From positions 56,227-120,226 of the IMG/VR virus record IMGVR_UViG_3300043570_002257: a stretch of 64,000 nt of DNA. The stretch is one strand, 5' to 3'. This stretch comes from a virus. This document shows positions 25,476-37,300 of this stretch, piece by piece; position 1 is the stretch's first letter; every line of letters begins with the position of its first letter. The notes below the pieces were generated by a model. That model was given only the letters and a program-made list of their open reading frames with translations, made no database searches and had not been told where the DNA came from. Both the position numbers and the translations under genes were made by a program.

Positions 25476-28400
25476 TTACTGCTTACCTTTCATTTGATCT
25501 ATGATGTAATTAGGATTTATTGTGTTCCTTATATTTTTAATACCAGTCAAATCAATGATGTCTTTTCCTACTTTAGCATCTCCTTTTTCATATGCTCCAT
25601 ACTTACGTCCATAGAATGCATCTTTCCAAACTTCTTGGTAGAATTCACTATCATAAGCTGGATCAGGTTCTTCTCCACCATTGATTGTCATTGCAACTCC
25701 ATAGTTTAAAGCGTGAGATGCAAATTTTTTAACTGTTTGTAATTCTCTAAGGTATGTTGTTGCTGTGGTAAAGTTCTTAATATACTCATCTCCTCCAGCT
25801 CCTACAGGCCACATTGCTAAAGTTTCACCCTTAACACCCCATAAAAGTCTAATAGCATTACCCTCAAGCATACCTAATTCTTCATCCTCATCATCTTTTT
25901 TACGCACATACATCAGTGCCATTCTACCAAGAACTGCAAGAATTATCATTGCAATCATATCTCTTCTAGCCTGACCAACCTTTTTAGTTAAGAACTGACC
26001 CATTTTATTTTCAGTATTTTTACTCATTGCCGTACTACCAAGTAGCAAATGCTTAGCAACTTCTTTAGAGCCGAATGATTTATTAGCTAACATCAATGCT
26101 CTCCAATAACCCATTGCTGCCTCAGAACCTTCCCAGTTAGCACGTAAGTAACCAAATCTATTAAGTAGTTGAGGTACAAGATACTTTCTAAAGAAAAACA
26201 ACATTTTACCTGCAATATTTTCTTCTACTTTTGTTTGGTCAGCTTTTGCGTAGTTACCTTGAGCACGTCTCATTTCAGAATAGATTGTATTTTTTATTCT
26301 GTTTTCATCTTGCTGTGTGTACTCTACATCTTTTCTTCTTATAAGCATTCCATCTTTATCTTTGATATAGATTTCATGCACAGGAACATATACATCATTT
26401 CCTTGTTCATCTTTCTGATAAACTGGATTACCTTCAGCATCATGCTTTTCTATGACCTTAAACTTATGGTGATTCATAATAGCATACATTACTGTTACTG
26501 CAATTTCTGTATCTCCTTTATCTTGCATCATAAATCCAAGTTCTTGAACATTGGTTAATTTGCCAGCAATTCTACGTCCTTTAGAACCAGTTACTTCTGA
26601 CACATACTTAATGAAATCTTTCTGTGCAGGATTAAAGAAACGATACAACATAGTGTCTTTGTTTACATCACTTACTCTACCCCAATCTCCAAAGTATTGG
26701 TGTAAGAAACCATTGTAACCATACACCTTCTTTTTAGCCCACATGTAATCATCTCTACCATACTTATCACTATCCATACCACCCGCAGCAATAAATGCTT
26801 GTACGTTACCTGATACGTAGTTTTTAGTTTGATTGACAACATCAAAACCAATTCTGATTAAACTTGTGTATGCAAAAACAGCATTCATTCTTTTAGCAAG
26901 TGCTCTGCTTATTTGTTCTTTTGTTTCAGCTTGACCATATAAAAACTTTTTACGTTCAAACTGTAAGATTTCAATTACGTTGTTTAGTTGTGCTAAACGT
27001 TTTCTCATATCAATCTCAATATCTTTACCACTTGCTTCATCTTTTACAATCATTGGTTTATCTTGTGCAATCTTCTTTTGAAGTTGTTCAGCAAGTAATT
27101 CTAAATGCTCAATATACATATCTGCTTGAGGAGCAACCTCTTGCATTGCAATATTATAATGTGCTTCAGTAGCGTATTTTATTACAGCTCCAATTGCATC
27201 TTGAGTTTGTATATTCTCTGGTAATTGAGTTGTAAATCTATGTCTAATTTTAGAACCATGACTACCAAAGATATTCTCAACAGAATCAACAGCACCAACT
27301 CTTCTAACATTTCTATCCACAAACTTTTCAAACTCATCGCTTACAGCTTGTTTTAAACCTTTACCTTTTAAGTTTTCAATTGTAGATGCACTATATCCAG
27401 GAACCATGTAACCAATTTTAACTCCTTCAATTCTTGCTTGAAGATTAAAAAACATCTTCATAGTATCATTGTAAAAAGAAAAAAGTTCTTCATCTTTCAT
27501 CAACTCATTATACTTAGGATTAACATTAGCAGAATTCTGATAAGCAGGATCAACTACATAATGTCCATCACTATTCTTTTGAATTGCTTTTGGCATTGGC
27601 ATACCATCAGGTGATTTTAAAAAGTCTGGATTTTTAGATGTTTCTTTTAAACGTTTTATCTTATACTTAGGATGAGGCACAGTCTCCATGTATTCTTGTT
27701 CAACAGCAGGAGCTGGCATCTTCTCATAATTATAATTTTTAGGTTGTCTATTATTTCTAATATCATACCCAGTAAGAATGCTATCATATTTGTTATCATG
27801 ATGCATGTTATACCATTTTTCAAAATCAACTTCTTGTTGTCCAAATTGTCTTTCTTCAAAGATCAATGCTTCTTCAGCTTCTTCAACTGCTTTCTTATCA
27901 CCAGATGTTCTAGCAACTGCAAGTTTGTTTTCAGCTTCAATGATTGAATTCTTATGAGCATACAAAGATTTTACTTTAACTTCAAAGGCGTCATTGTAAG
28001 AGTCACTAAGTTTTAAAGCAACAATGCGTTTAATACTTTGTGTAATATCACTTGAACGTTTTTTCTCTTCTGGTGAAAGTCTTCCTGCAGTTTTACTTTT
28101 GCTTGTAATAATATCTTCAATTTTTGCATCAAGTAAACTTAACTCATCTATCTCTATCTGACTTAAATACTGTGGTTTAATTCTACCACCTATTTTGTAA
28201 GGATTTAAGATGTTTCTTCTTTGCTGCATTAAATCTGTAATCTCAGGATCTGAACCAAATAACTCAGCACGTGCTTCATATAAAGCAGCTAGTTCTTCAT
28301 ACCATTCACTCTTAGGTCTAGTAACAGTATTTCTTTTCTTCCACTTTTCCCATTCTTCTGGAAACTCAGTTTCATATTTAGTTCTAGCGTTAAACTCCAT

Positions 28401-31385
28401 TCTATCATAGTATGACTGATTTACATCAAACTCAAACAGGTTATTAAACTCTGCCATAAGTTCTGCATACTTTGGATTAGTTTCTTTTACACTAGCTCTA
28501 AGCTTTTGAATCTCAATTTCAATCTCTTGAAGTCTATCAAAGTCGTGTTCTTCTAGTAACACTTCATTACCTTTACCTACTTGATATGTAATTACTTCAA
28601 TCTCCAAATACATTTCTTGTATTTGATTTCTGATTTCAAGAGGTATGTTTAATTGAAGTTCATAAAACTTTTCATTATAAGGAAGATGACAGTTTTCCAT
28701 CATCCACTTTATATAATCATTTTGTTCTTTATTCTTTTTTGCAATAGCATCTAATAAAGATTGTTTGTTTACTGCTTCTTCTGGAGTTTTAACACTTGTG
28801 TTATATACAGTTTTAGCAGTTTCAATATCTTTATTTAACTGTTTTATGTTTGCACTAAACTGTTTATATGTGTTTTCATAATCTTCACTAAATGGTCTAA
28901 GCATAAATAACTCACTTATCTCTTCTACTTCACCATTTTCTTTTGTTATAGTTGACCTTTTACGTTCAGATAATTTTGCATTTATATCTTCAACAGACAT
29001 TCTTTGCAAAAGCTTATCACGTTTTTGGTCAAACTTTAATGCAGCTAAATCATTTTGTAAGTTTAATCTTGCAATTCCTTCAGCATTTTTAAGCATCATT
29101 GTAAATGCTGATATTTCAATTCCACTATTTGATGCTGAAGCAATAAACTTGTCCAACATTAAATTTTGCATCCAACTGTTTGTGTTAAAAGCATTTGGTG
29201 AACCTAAATATAAATCACTAGTTGAGTCAGTAATACCATTAATGTATCTTTCTAATGATTCACGATCACCACTAAGTCCTCCATCTATAATGCTTTGTTT
29301 TGTAAGTATCTGTCTTTCAAGCTTTTCAAGTTCATGCATAAGTTCAGGACTTCCAGGTCCCATTCTTTCTGCAAGTTTTTGTTTATAATCCTTGCTCATA
29401 AAGCTTAATAAAGAAGATTTAATAGTTTGACCTATACCTAATGCTTTACCATTCTTCAAAGCATCATACTCTTTTTGTAAAATTAAAAGTTGTGCTTGAG
29501 TCGCTTCTTTTAAATCTTTGTTTACTTCTTCAAATACTTTATCTCCAATTGATTGTAATACTTTTACAGAATTAAACATTGCTGCTTTACCAAAGTTAGA
29601 TTGGATTCTTTCTTTATCAGCTTCAATACCAGATATAACTTTCATGATATTGCTATCAACTGTTATGTTATTTTCAGGATTGCTTCTTGCTTCATCAGTA
29701 ATTTCTTTTATAATATCAAGTACAACTGATAAAGACTTTGATTTTTTATATGCTTCAGATATCTGAGTTCCTTCTTTTGTTGTTAATGAGTTTCTATCTA
29801 ATTTAAAATTTGCAATTGACTCATCTGACAACGCTGCTAACTTTTGAAAGTCTGCTGCTGTTGCTTCAATAGCAAGGGCTAAATTCTTAGAAAATCTCAA
29901 GTTCTCAGAAGATACATTTTGAATTGTATTTAAGATTGCTCTAAAATCTTGTAAACTTTTTGTTCTAGCTTCAAGCATTTCTTGCAATCTTGGATTCTGT
30001 TTTTCTTCAGGTGCATTTTTTAATTCCTGAATTCTTTTATAAGTTTCATTAATTTCATTTTCAATAGCATTCTTCAATACTTTCTTTAATGCTTCATCAT
30101 CTTCTTTTCTAGGTTCAAACTCAAGAGTCTTTGCCTTTTTTGCAATCTTTTCTTCTTCTTCATTTTCTGTGGTTGGTATTTCATTATCAACTACAGATCT
30201 TAATTGTTTTAGATTAGCAGCATTCATTGTATCAATGTTCTGCCATTTAGCATCATCTCCTGGTACAGGAACTACAGCAGCATAACTGTAGTAGTTTTCT
30301 TCTTCAAATACATGAATTGTAGAACCTAAGTATTTCTTGTTGTCATCTGTTTGATACATCAAAGCAACAATTGATTTGTCTTTTACATCAATGTCAGACT
30401 GCATAAGAATATTTTCATAAACTTTAAGTTGTAAAGTCCATGTATCATATGCTGTTCTACTTTGTTTACCAAATGATGGAGATGTACCTTCTTTGTTTGA
30501 TATTGCAAATGACTTATGTGCTAAGTCAAGAAAAGCTAAATCTGGATTTGCTTGTGGTACTCCACCTGGAGGTGTTTCCATTAAACTCTTAACCTTTTTT
30601 GTTTTAAAGTCAAATATGTTTACACGTCCTTGACTATCAATTAATAACAAATCTAAACGTCCAAGTATCTTAGAACCTGTACGTGTAGTACCCATTACTG
30701 TAATCTCAGGTAATATTTTAAATCCTCTATCATTATATACAGAAATGTTCATGGCTAATTGTTTTGCCATTTCAAACATGTCTTTCTCATTTAGATTTTC
30801 TATAAAGAAAGGATTCTTCTTAGTATAGTTGTCATAAGTTTCTTTAAAGAAATCCTCATCTAGAATATTATGAATAGCACTATCTAGTTCTAAAGACTTT
30901 AACTGTGCAACCTCTAATACCTCATGCATAAATGTTCCAAACAACTTAAATGCCTCATACTCATGAGGATCTATTTCAGCACCTGTAAAATCTGCAGAAC
31001 CAATAAAGTTAGAAACACTGATAGTCTTAATAATAGGCATACCAGATTTTGCTAACTCAATATTCTTTCTAAGAAACTCTTGGTATGAATCATTCATTCC
31101 AATTAGTTTATCATAGGTAACTCTTTGTTTTGGATTAGCATCTAGTTTTTGCTTTTCCAAAGATGTTCTTTGCTGTATAGCTCTCTGTAATTTGAACTCA
31201 TCAGAAGATCTAGATACCTGCTCATCTTTTTCTTGAATCTTAAGCTTACTTAATATAGCTTCAGCTTGTTCAATTGAGGGCGTATTGTTACCATTTAATG
31301 TATAAGCTGTCATAGCCTGACCTTCACCTAGTTTTGCAACCAGTTCTTTCCACTCAGGACTATTTGGATTTGGACATGTATTCAT
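25476..31385 (-). CDS. Giant virion-associated protein with PD-(D/E)XK nuclease core
   Basis: A 1969-aa protein directly downstream of the candidate polymerase, one base apart. Residues about 150-330 form a PD-(D/E)XK nuclease of the RecB/Cas4 type: H154 (T-F-M-H-E-V-L-E), D245 (G-R-L-D-L-L-L), D259-x-K261 (I-F-D-F-K-T-K-K) and Q-L-K-V-Y-E-N-I-L near 322. All key residues are present, so activity is likely. The rest is mostly helical and charged, with long coiled-coil-like runs (about 420-500 and 780-1000), and a hydrophobic segment at about 1800-1820 (MIAMIILAVLGRMALMYV). Such giant proteins in crAss-like phages are packaged and ejected. Host DNA degradation or DNA processing at entry is an inference. 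Confidence 0.75.
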   Translation of the reverse strand: MNTCPNPNSPEWKELVAKLGEGQAMTAYTLNGNNTPSIEQAEAILSKLKIQEKDEQVSRSSDEFKLQRAIQQRTSLEKQKLDANPKQRVTYDKLIGMNDSYQEFLRKNIELAKSGMPIIKTISVSNFIGSADFTGAEIDPHEYEAFKLFGTFMHEVLEVAQLKSLELDSAIHNILDEDFFKETYDNYTKKNPFFIENLNEKDMFEMAKQLAMNISVYNDRGFKILPEITVMGTTRTGSKILGRLDLLLIDSQGRVNIFDFKTKKVKSLMETPPGGVPQANPDLAFLDLAHKSFAISNKEGTSPSFGKQSRTAYDTWTLQLKVYENILMQSDIDVKDKSIVALMYQTDDNKKYLGSTIHVFEEENYYSYAAVVPVPGDDAKWQNIDTMNAANLKQLRSVVDNEIPTTENEEEEKIAKKAKTLEFEPRKEDDEALKKVLKNAIENEINETYKRIQELKNAPEEKQNPRLQEMLEARTKSLQDFRAILNTIQNVSSENLRFSKNLALAIEATAADFQKLAALSDESIANFKLDRNSLTTKEGTQISEAYKKSKSLSVVLDIIKEITDEARSNPENNITVDSNIMKVISGIEADKERIQSNFGKAAMFNSVKVLQSIGDKVFEEVNKDLKEATQAQLLILQKEYDALKNGKALGIGQTIKSSLLSFMSKDYKQKLAERMGPGSPELMHELEKLERQILTKQSIIDGGLSGDRESLERYINGITDSTSDLYLGSPNAFNTNSWMQNLMLDKFIASASNSGIEISAFTMMLKNAEGIARLNLQNDLAALKFDQKRDKLLQRMSVEDINAKLSERKRSTITKENGEVEEISELFMLRPFSEDYENTYKQFSANIKQLNKDIETAKTVYNTSVKTPEEAVNKQSLLDAIAKKNKEQNDYIKWMMENCHLPYNEKFYELQLNIPLEIRNQIQEMYLEIEVITYQVGKGNEVLLEEHDFDRLQEIEIEIQKLRASVKETNPKYAELMAEFNNLFEFDVNQSYYDRMEFNARTKYETEFPEEWEKWKKRNTVTRPKSEWYEELAALYEARAELFGSDPEITDLMQQRRNILNPYKIGGRIKPQYLSQIEIDELSLLDAKIEDIITSKSKTAGRLSPEEKKRSSDITQSIKRIVALKLSDSYNDAFEVKVKSLYAHKNSIIEAENKLAVARTSGDKKAVEEAEEALIFEERQFGQQEVDFEKWYNMHHDNKYDSILTGYDIRNNRQPKNYNYEKMPAPAVEQEYMETVPHPKYKIKRLKETSKNPDFLKSPDGMPMPKAIQKNSDGHYVVDPAYQNSANVNPKYNELMKDEELFSFYNDTMKMFFNLQARIEGVKIGYMVPGYSASTIENLKGKGLKQAVSDEFEKFVDRNVRRVGAVDSVENIFGSHGSKIRHRFTTQLPENIQTQDAIGAVIKYATEAHYNIAMQEVAPQADMYIEHLELLAEQLQKKIAQDKPMIVKDEASGKDIEIDMRKRLAQLNNVIEILQFERKKFLYGQAETKEQISRALAKRMNAVFAYTSLIRIGFDVVNQTKNYVSGNVQAFIAAGGMDSDKYGRDDYMWAKKKVYGYNGFLHQYFGDWGRVSDVNKDTMLYRFFNPAQKDFIKYVSEVTGSKGRRIAGKLTNVQELGFMMQDKGDTEIAVTVMYAIMNHHKFKVIEKHDAEGNPVYQKDEQGNDVYVPVHEIYIKDKDGMLIRRKDVEYTQQDENRIKNTIYSEMRRAQGNYAKADQTKVEENIAGKMLFFFRKYLVPQLLNRFGYLRANWEGSEAAMGYWRALMLANKSFGSKEVAKHLLLGSTAMSKNTENKMGQFLTKKVGQARRDMIAMIILAVLGRMALMYVRKKDDEDEELGMLEGNAIRLLWGVKGETLAMWPVGAGGDEYIKNFTTATTYLRELQTVKKFASHALNYGVAMTINGGEEPDPAYDSEFYQEVWKDAFYGRKYGAYEKGDAKVGKDIIDLTGIKNIRNTINPNYIIDQMKGKQ

Positions 31386-31386
31386 A

Positions 31387-34300
31387 TTATAAGCACTTAA
31401 TTTTTTCTAAAATTTGTTCATTTGACATTACTGCTCTTAGATTAACAATTACACCTTGCGCAGCAGTTTTGAATTCTTCAATTGACATGCGTTTACTGCT
31501 TTCATTATAAAGAGCATTTACAACACTATCTGTAAGTTCTAAATTCTCCATATCTATTTCTAACTGAGATTTAGATACAGTTTGTTTTACTGTAGATTCT
31601 GGTAGCATTGCTACTGTTTCTTCAGACTTTTTAATTTCTGGTGCAATATACTCTAATTTTTTCTTACCTGAAACATAATCCATATAAGTTTTAGCTGCCT
31701 CTTTTGTAAAGCCAATTGAACTTAAACTGCCTGTTGTCAACTGATCTGGGATCAATGTATATTTTGCAGTATACCCTTGGTTTACATATTCACCTTTACC
31801 AACTATAGAGTTAATAACGCTTTTGCCAAAACTGTTATTTTCAATTTCACTGTCAACACCGTTTAACAAATACTTTTTAAAACCAACAGAGATTATTAAT
31901 GGGAAATTGTATTTGTTTGTAAACTTATCAAATGTGATAGATACCTTTTTACCAATCTCATCCATTGTTTCTTTTGTTGCTTCCTTTATGTCTTTTGGAA
32001 CATCCATGTTAAATATAATTTCTTCAACAGGTTTTTGATTTTCCTCAGATAATAATCTAAAAGTTTTAGCATTTTTAAGTTCTTGACCTGAGAATCTATT
32101 CAACACATTGTTTAAGATATTTCTTCTTGACGTTTCACTTTGTTCAGCATCAAAATTAAATGACTTCATTATGTTAGACATAAGACTTGAAGAAAACCCT
32201 GTTGCAATTTTAATATTTGAATTACCAACTTCTTTTGTTGCAGCATAAGCCATCTGTAAAAACAATTGATCAAAGAACTCATAAACATCTTTGTCAGTAG
32301 CTTCTTTACCAATAAGATCTTTTATAACGTCAATAAGTTTATTTTTATCTCCTTTTGTTTCTTCAAGTTTAGAAATAAAACTATCAATGTAGTTTGATAA
32401 AGGAATCATCATTCCTGGATCTAAATATTGTAAGAAAGAACCAGCTTTATATTGAAGACCTGTCTTTGCTAATTCATGATAAAATAGTTTTTTAGTAAAC
32501 ATGTTTTCATTTCTCAATAAGAAACTAGCATCATCAGAAATTTCATCAGATAAGTTTCCAGAGATTTTAGACTTGTTTATCATCTTAATACTTCTTTCAT
32601 TAACATATCCACCTGATGTTAAGAACGCTTTGTTTTCAGAAATATCTGGTCTTAAAAGTTGCAAGAACTTATTATTAGAATACTTCTTTTGAAATTCTTC
32701 TAATTGTTCAGGAAGTGTATTTGTAAACCAGTACTCAGGTGTAAACGTATCAACTAAATTCTTATCATCTTGTTCAATAAGAGCATCCATGCTTGTTCCT
32801 GTTTTTCTACTACCAGGCATGTTTTTCTGATATTGTTTTAATGCAACATAACTTGTAATAACTTTTGCAATGTTTGCTTTATCAACAAATACAGAATCAA
32901 ATGCTTTCTTAATTGGAGCAAAGAACTGAGTTCTTTCTAAAAATAACTTTGAAGCTTGTTCATTTAAATCTTCTAGTGCTTCAAATAATTCTGGCCAAAC
33001 TTGATTTTCATCAAATATTTTTTCTACAGATTCTGGTGTAAAAATACTTTCTTCACCACGTAGTGTTTTTATATTTTCAAAAAGTCTATCAAAGTTTGTA
33101 AAAGATGGATTTAGTTTTTTAAACAAATCAATCATTGAACCTGCTTTTCTTATACTATAAGTTTGGTTAGCTTGATCCTTATACAATTGTAATAAGATAA
33201 TCTTTTGTTCAGCATCAGTAAATTGTATTCTATTTGTTGTCTCTTCTAGATCAGTTGCTTTATCTGTAATATCAATCATAGCTGATACTTCAAAACCAAT
33301 TTCATCAGCACGTAATGTGTTCTCTAAAATAGATTTTGTATTCAACTTACCAGCTTTAAAATCTACTACTAACTTTTCTTTGTTAAGAATGATCTTATAA
33401 GGATTTGAAGATGGATCAATTAAACCAGCTTTAATTAAGTTTGATAATGCATCTTTGTTTGATGTAGCTATATCTTTAATTTGATTACCAATCTCTTTAC
33501 CAAGATATGTGTAACTTGTTGATAATGATTCTGTTATTGCATATTTACCTGCTTGTACTTCTTGTACAGCTTTTCTAATTTCTGGTATGAAGTTAAATGC
33601 AATTGCAAATTCAGGAGATAAACCTACACCTATCATTGCTAGAGTAATTCCAGTATTTACTTCATTCATCTGCAATACAGCAGGAATTGGTTTTTTTGCA
33701 CCATCTGCAAACATACCAAGTATGTTACCAACCACAGCAATTACACGTTCATTATCAGCATTTATTGTACCAAATTTGTTTAAATAAACTTGCTCAAGAT
33801 CTGCATTTTTAAAAGACCATATAACATTCTCAGACTTAAGTCCAAGTCCATATTGAGAAGCAAGAGCTACAAATTTGTTTGTATTAGCTGCAATACCAAT
33901 ACCATCTTTAAACATTGATGTATCAACCTTTGATGCAATAACAGCATCTGGTGTATACATATTATACATTGTAGAATACTCATCTAAGTTAAGACCAAAA
34001 TTATCAACAATTTGCTCAAATCTTTCTATTGAAGAACGTTCATTAACATAAAGATATTTATATACAACTTCATTAGACATGATGTCTAGTTTAGATTGCA
34101 AGTTTAAATTTTGAAATATTGGACGTACAGACAATGCATAGTTAGGATTTGCTTCAAATGCTTGTGCGCTTGCTGGCAATCCCATTTTACTAAACACATT
34201 TAGTATTGCAGTAGCTTTTAAGCCACCATCTATAAAACGATTTGCTCTACTTACTTGTCTGCCATACTCATTTTTTTGACCACGTTTTTCTACTAACTCT

Positions 34301-37300
34301 TCATTATATTCACCAACTTCTTTTCCTAGTGCACGTCTATCATCTAATGCACTTCTATCTGAAGGATTGATTTCATTTCTTTTAATTGCATCAACAAATT
34401 CTTCTCTTGCTTCATCTCTTATGTCCATTAATTCTTTAATGTCACTTTTGTTGCTTTCATAAGATTCTTTAAGCTCAGAAAAATTCATTGCACCATTAAA
34501 ATCAGACTCATCAAATCCAGAATGATAAAGAACATCTAAAACATTCTCACTAACATCATAAGAAGTTTCATTTAATAACTTTTTGATTTCCTTTTTAATC
34601 AAAGGTCTCATGTCTTGATCCTTACTCATGTACTGAACAAATTCAGCAAACTTGTTTAGATTAGTATTTTGACCACCTTCATATTCACCATATAATTTTG
34701 GATTACCTGATAAATCAAAATAGTGTGCAAATGTTTGGCTATATAAAGCATCAACGTCAAAGTCAGAACCTGCAAGTAAATGTACAAGATGAGGAAGTAT
34801 AATACCATTTAAGTTTGAACTATCCATAAAGTCCACTACTTTAATAGCAACCATTGAACGTTTATCTTCTGTAGGAATACGCACACCAAACATCTTTAAA
34901 AGATTTTTCATATAGAATGCTTCATGCTCTTTACTTTTAAATAAAGGTTTAGGCATAATTGCTTCTATAAAATAAGTCTTAACTCCTGTCTTTTTGTCTA
35001 TCTCTATACTAACTCCTAAAGGTCTTTCTTTTAATAAACCATATCCTTCAGGATTATTTTTATAATTTTCAGTAGAAACAACTTCATTATTTTCATCTGC
35101 AAGAACATTCATTCCCCAAGATGAAATATGTATACTTTTAGTTCCAGAACCTTTTTCATCTGTAACATGTTTAGAATACTGTGAAAAGAAATAGTACTCT
35201 AGCATATTACGTATACCTGGCAAGTTTGCACTATGAACAGGTTTACCAGAAGCATCAAGATCAAATAGTTTTAATGTTGCTGTATTAGCACCTTGTTCTT
35301 CTAAACTTGCACTTATAAGTTCAAAGATTTTACCAACTTGGAAATCTCCATCTTTACGTAATATTGTTTTTAATGTTGCAAGATTAGATTGACCAATTTT
35401 TTTAAGACTTGATTGATACTCTACAAGTGTTTCTGTAATCTTATTTAAAGCCTTCTCTTCGCTTGCAGACATCTTAATGCCCTTAGCTTTGATTAATTCA
35501 TTTAAGTTGATTACATCAGCTGCTATGAGCATTTTACTTTGTACAGAAAACTTAGCTTTATCTTTAACACCAGAGGTTTCTACTTGTAAAAACTTGTACT
35601 TGTTATCTATATCCATAGATGATAAAGCAAGATTCAAATAACCATCAGTCTCATTGATCTTTTCAGCTGCAGAAAAATAGTCTAAAGGTAATCGTGTAGC
35701 ATTTTTAGATGCTGTTGTATCCATTAATTGATCAATCTGATGATACTCCATAGAATTCAAAAGATCATGTAACACCTTACGATGTGGTAATGGTCTAAAG
35801 TATTCATGAATATCTTCAACAGTTTTCTTTATAACAGTATCTAGAGATTCAATTTGATTGATTTCTTTTGCCTTTACCAACTCTTGTCTTTCAGCACGCA
35901 ATGAATACAAGTTCATGTATAAACCATGTAAAGTATCTTGAGCTTGTGTCAAAGATTGATTACTTTTAGGAACAATTATACTTACATCAAGTCTATCAAT
36001 AAGATTTTCTGATTGTTTATGATAACTATTTCTTGAAGCTGTAATTGTTTTCTTAGGATTGTTTACAACCTTACCTGCTTCCATCATGCGTATTTCTGTT
36101 TCAGAAAGCGTGCGATAATGTTTAGCTATAAGAGAATATAAAATATCAGAACTTAGTCTACCCATTGAATCATGCATATCAATTTGATGCATTAAAGTAG
36201 TAATACTCTGACCATCAAATATATCACGCATGGTTTTTTTAGATCCAAACTCTGATAACAATTGTTCTTTTATTTCAGATGATTTTATTGTAGTGTCATT
36301 TATAATAGCTTGTTTAGAATAATATGGTCCATATTCTGGATGATTATCACTTATAAATCCTTTGATAGTATTTAAATATGCTACTCTATGATATCCTTCT
36401 TTCATTGTGCTACCTGCAGCAAGTAACTTTTTGTTACGCTTAAAGTAGTCAGTTGAATCTTTGATATTCATTGCAATATCACCATCAATTATTTCATTAA
36501 AATATAAAGCATTCATCCAGTTGTTAAAAAAGAAATCAGTAGCTAATCCTTCTAGATTTGCATTTTGAATTTTATCTTTTGAAGCACTGTATGTTTCTTC
36601 AGTAGGTTGATAAGCATTGCTTAGTAATGTTTCAGGTACATTGTTTACAACAATTTTTGTAGGTATAAATGCTGAATCATAGTATGTGATAGGTGCTTTA
36701 GGTTCTCCTGTTCTAGCATCTATCTCTAGTTTACCAGATGAATAATGTCTAACAATGGTTTTTTTAGTAAGAACTTTTAAATCAACTAAATTTTTAAGAT
36801 GCTTGTCTAATTGCGTTTGAGCATAGTTATTTAAAGAATTTAACAATGCTTCTTTTATAGCAGGGTCAAGTTCATTATATGTAACACCTTGCTTTGCAAA
36901 ATCAGCTAATCCATTTTTATCAACGTTAGATTCTATTTCAGGATTTTCTGTAAAGAAGTCTGCAAGTTTATTAAACTTATAAGCTCTTAAGTCTTTTAAT
37001 TCAGTATTAACTTTAGATTTATCTTCATTATCCAGAACACCATTATAGTTATTAAGAATTGGTGCTTGTTTACCTGAATCAAAATCTTTTTTATTTTGTT
37101 CAGATCTAGCCCATTCTTTTGCAATACGTTTGTATTCTTGTTTTATAACATCTTCAAATGTATCTACAATCTTAAGTCTTTTGTCAGAGTTTAATACTTT
37201 ACCTTTTGCATTTGCAAATGGTTTGTATAATCCAGTAACTAAATAGTTAGTTTGTGATGCTTCTAATTGGGAGAATGAACGTTGGTATGTTTGTATATTT

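Noticed and set aside
11268-31385. Long open frames on the plus strand opposite the fibre and giant genes (for example 13119-13313, 21827-22063, 29518-29766)
   Set aside because: They are antisense to strongly supported genes, have Cys/Ser/Ile-biased low-complexity products and no start context. They are reading-frame shadows.
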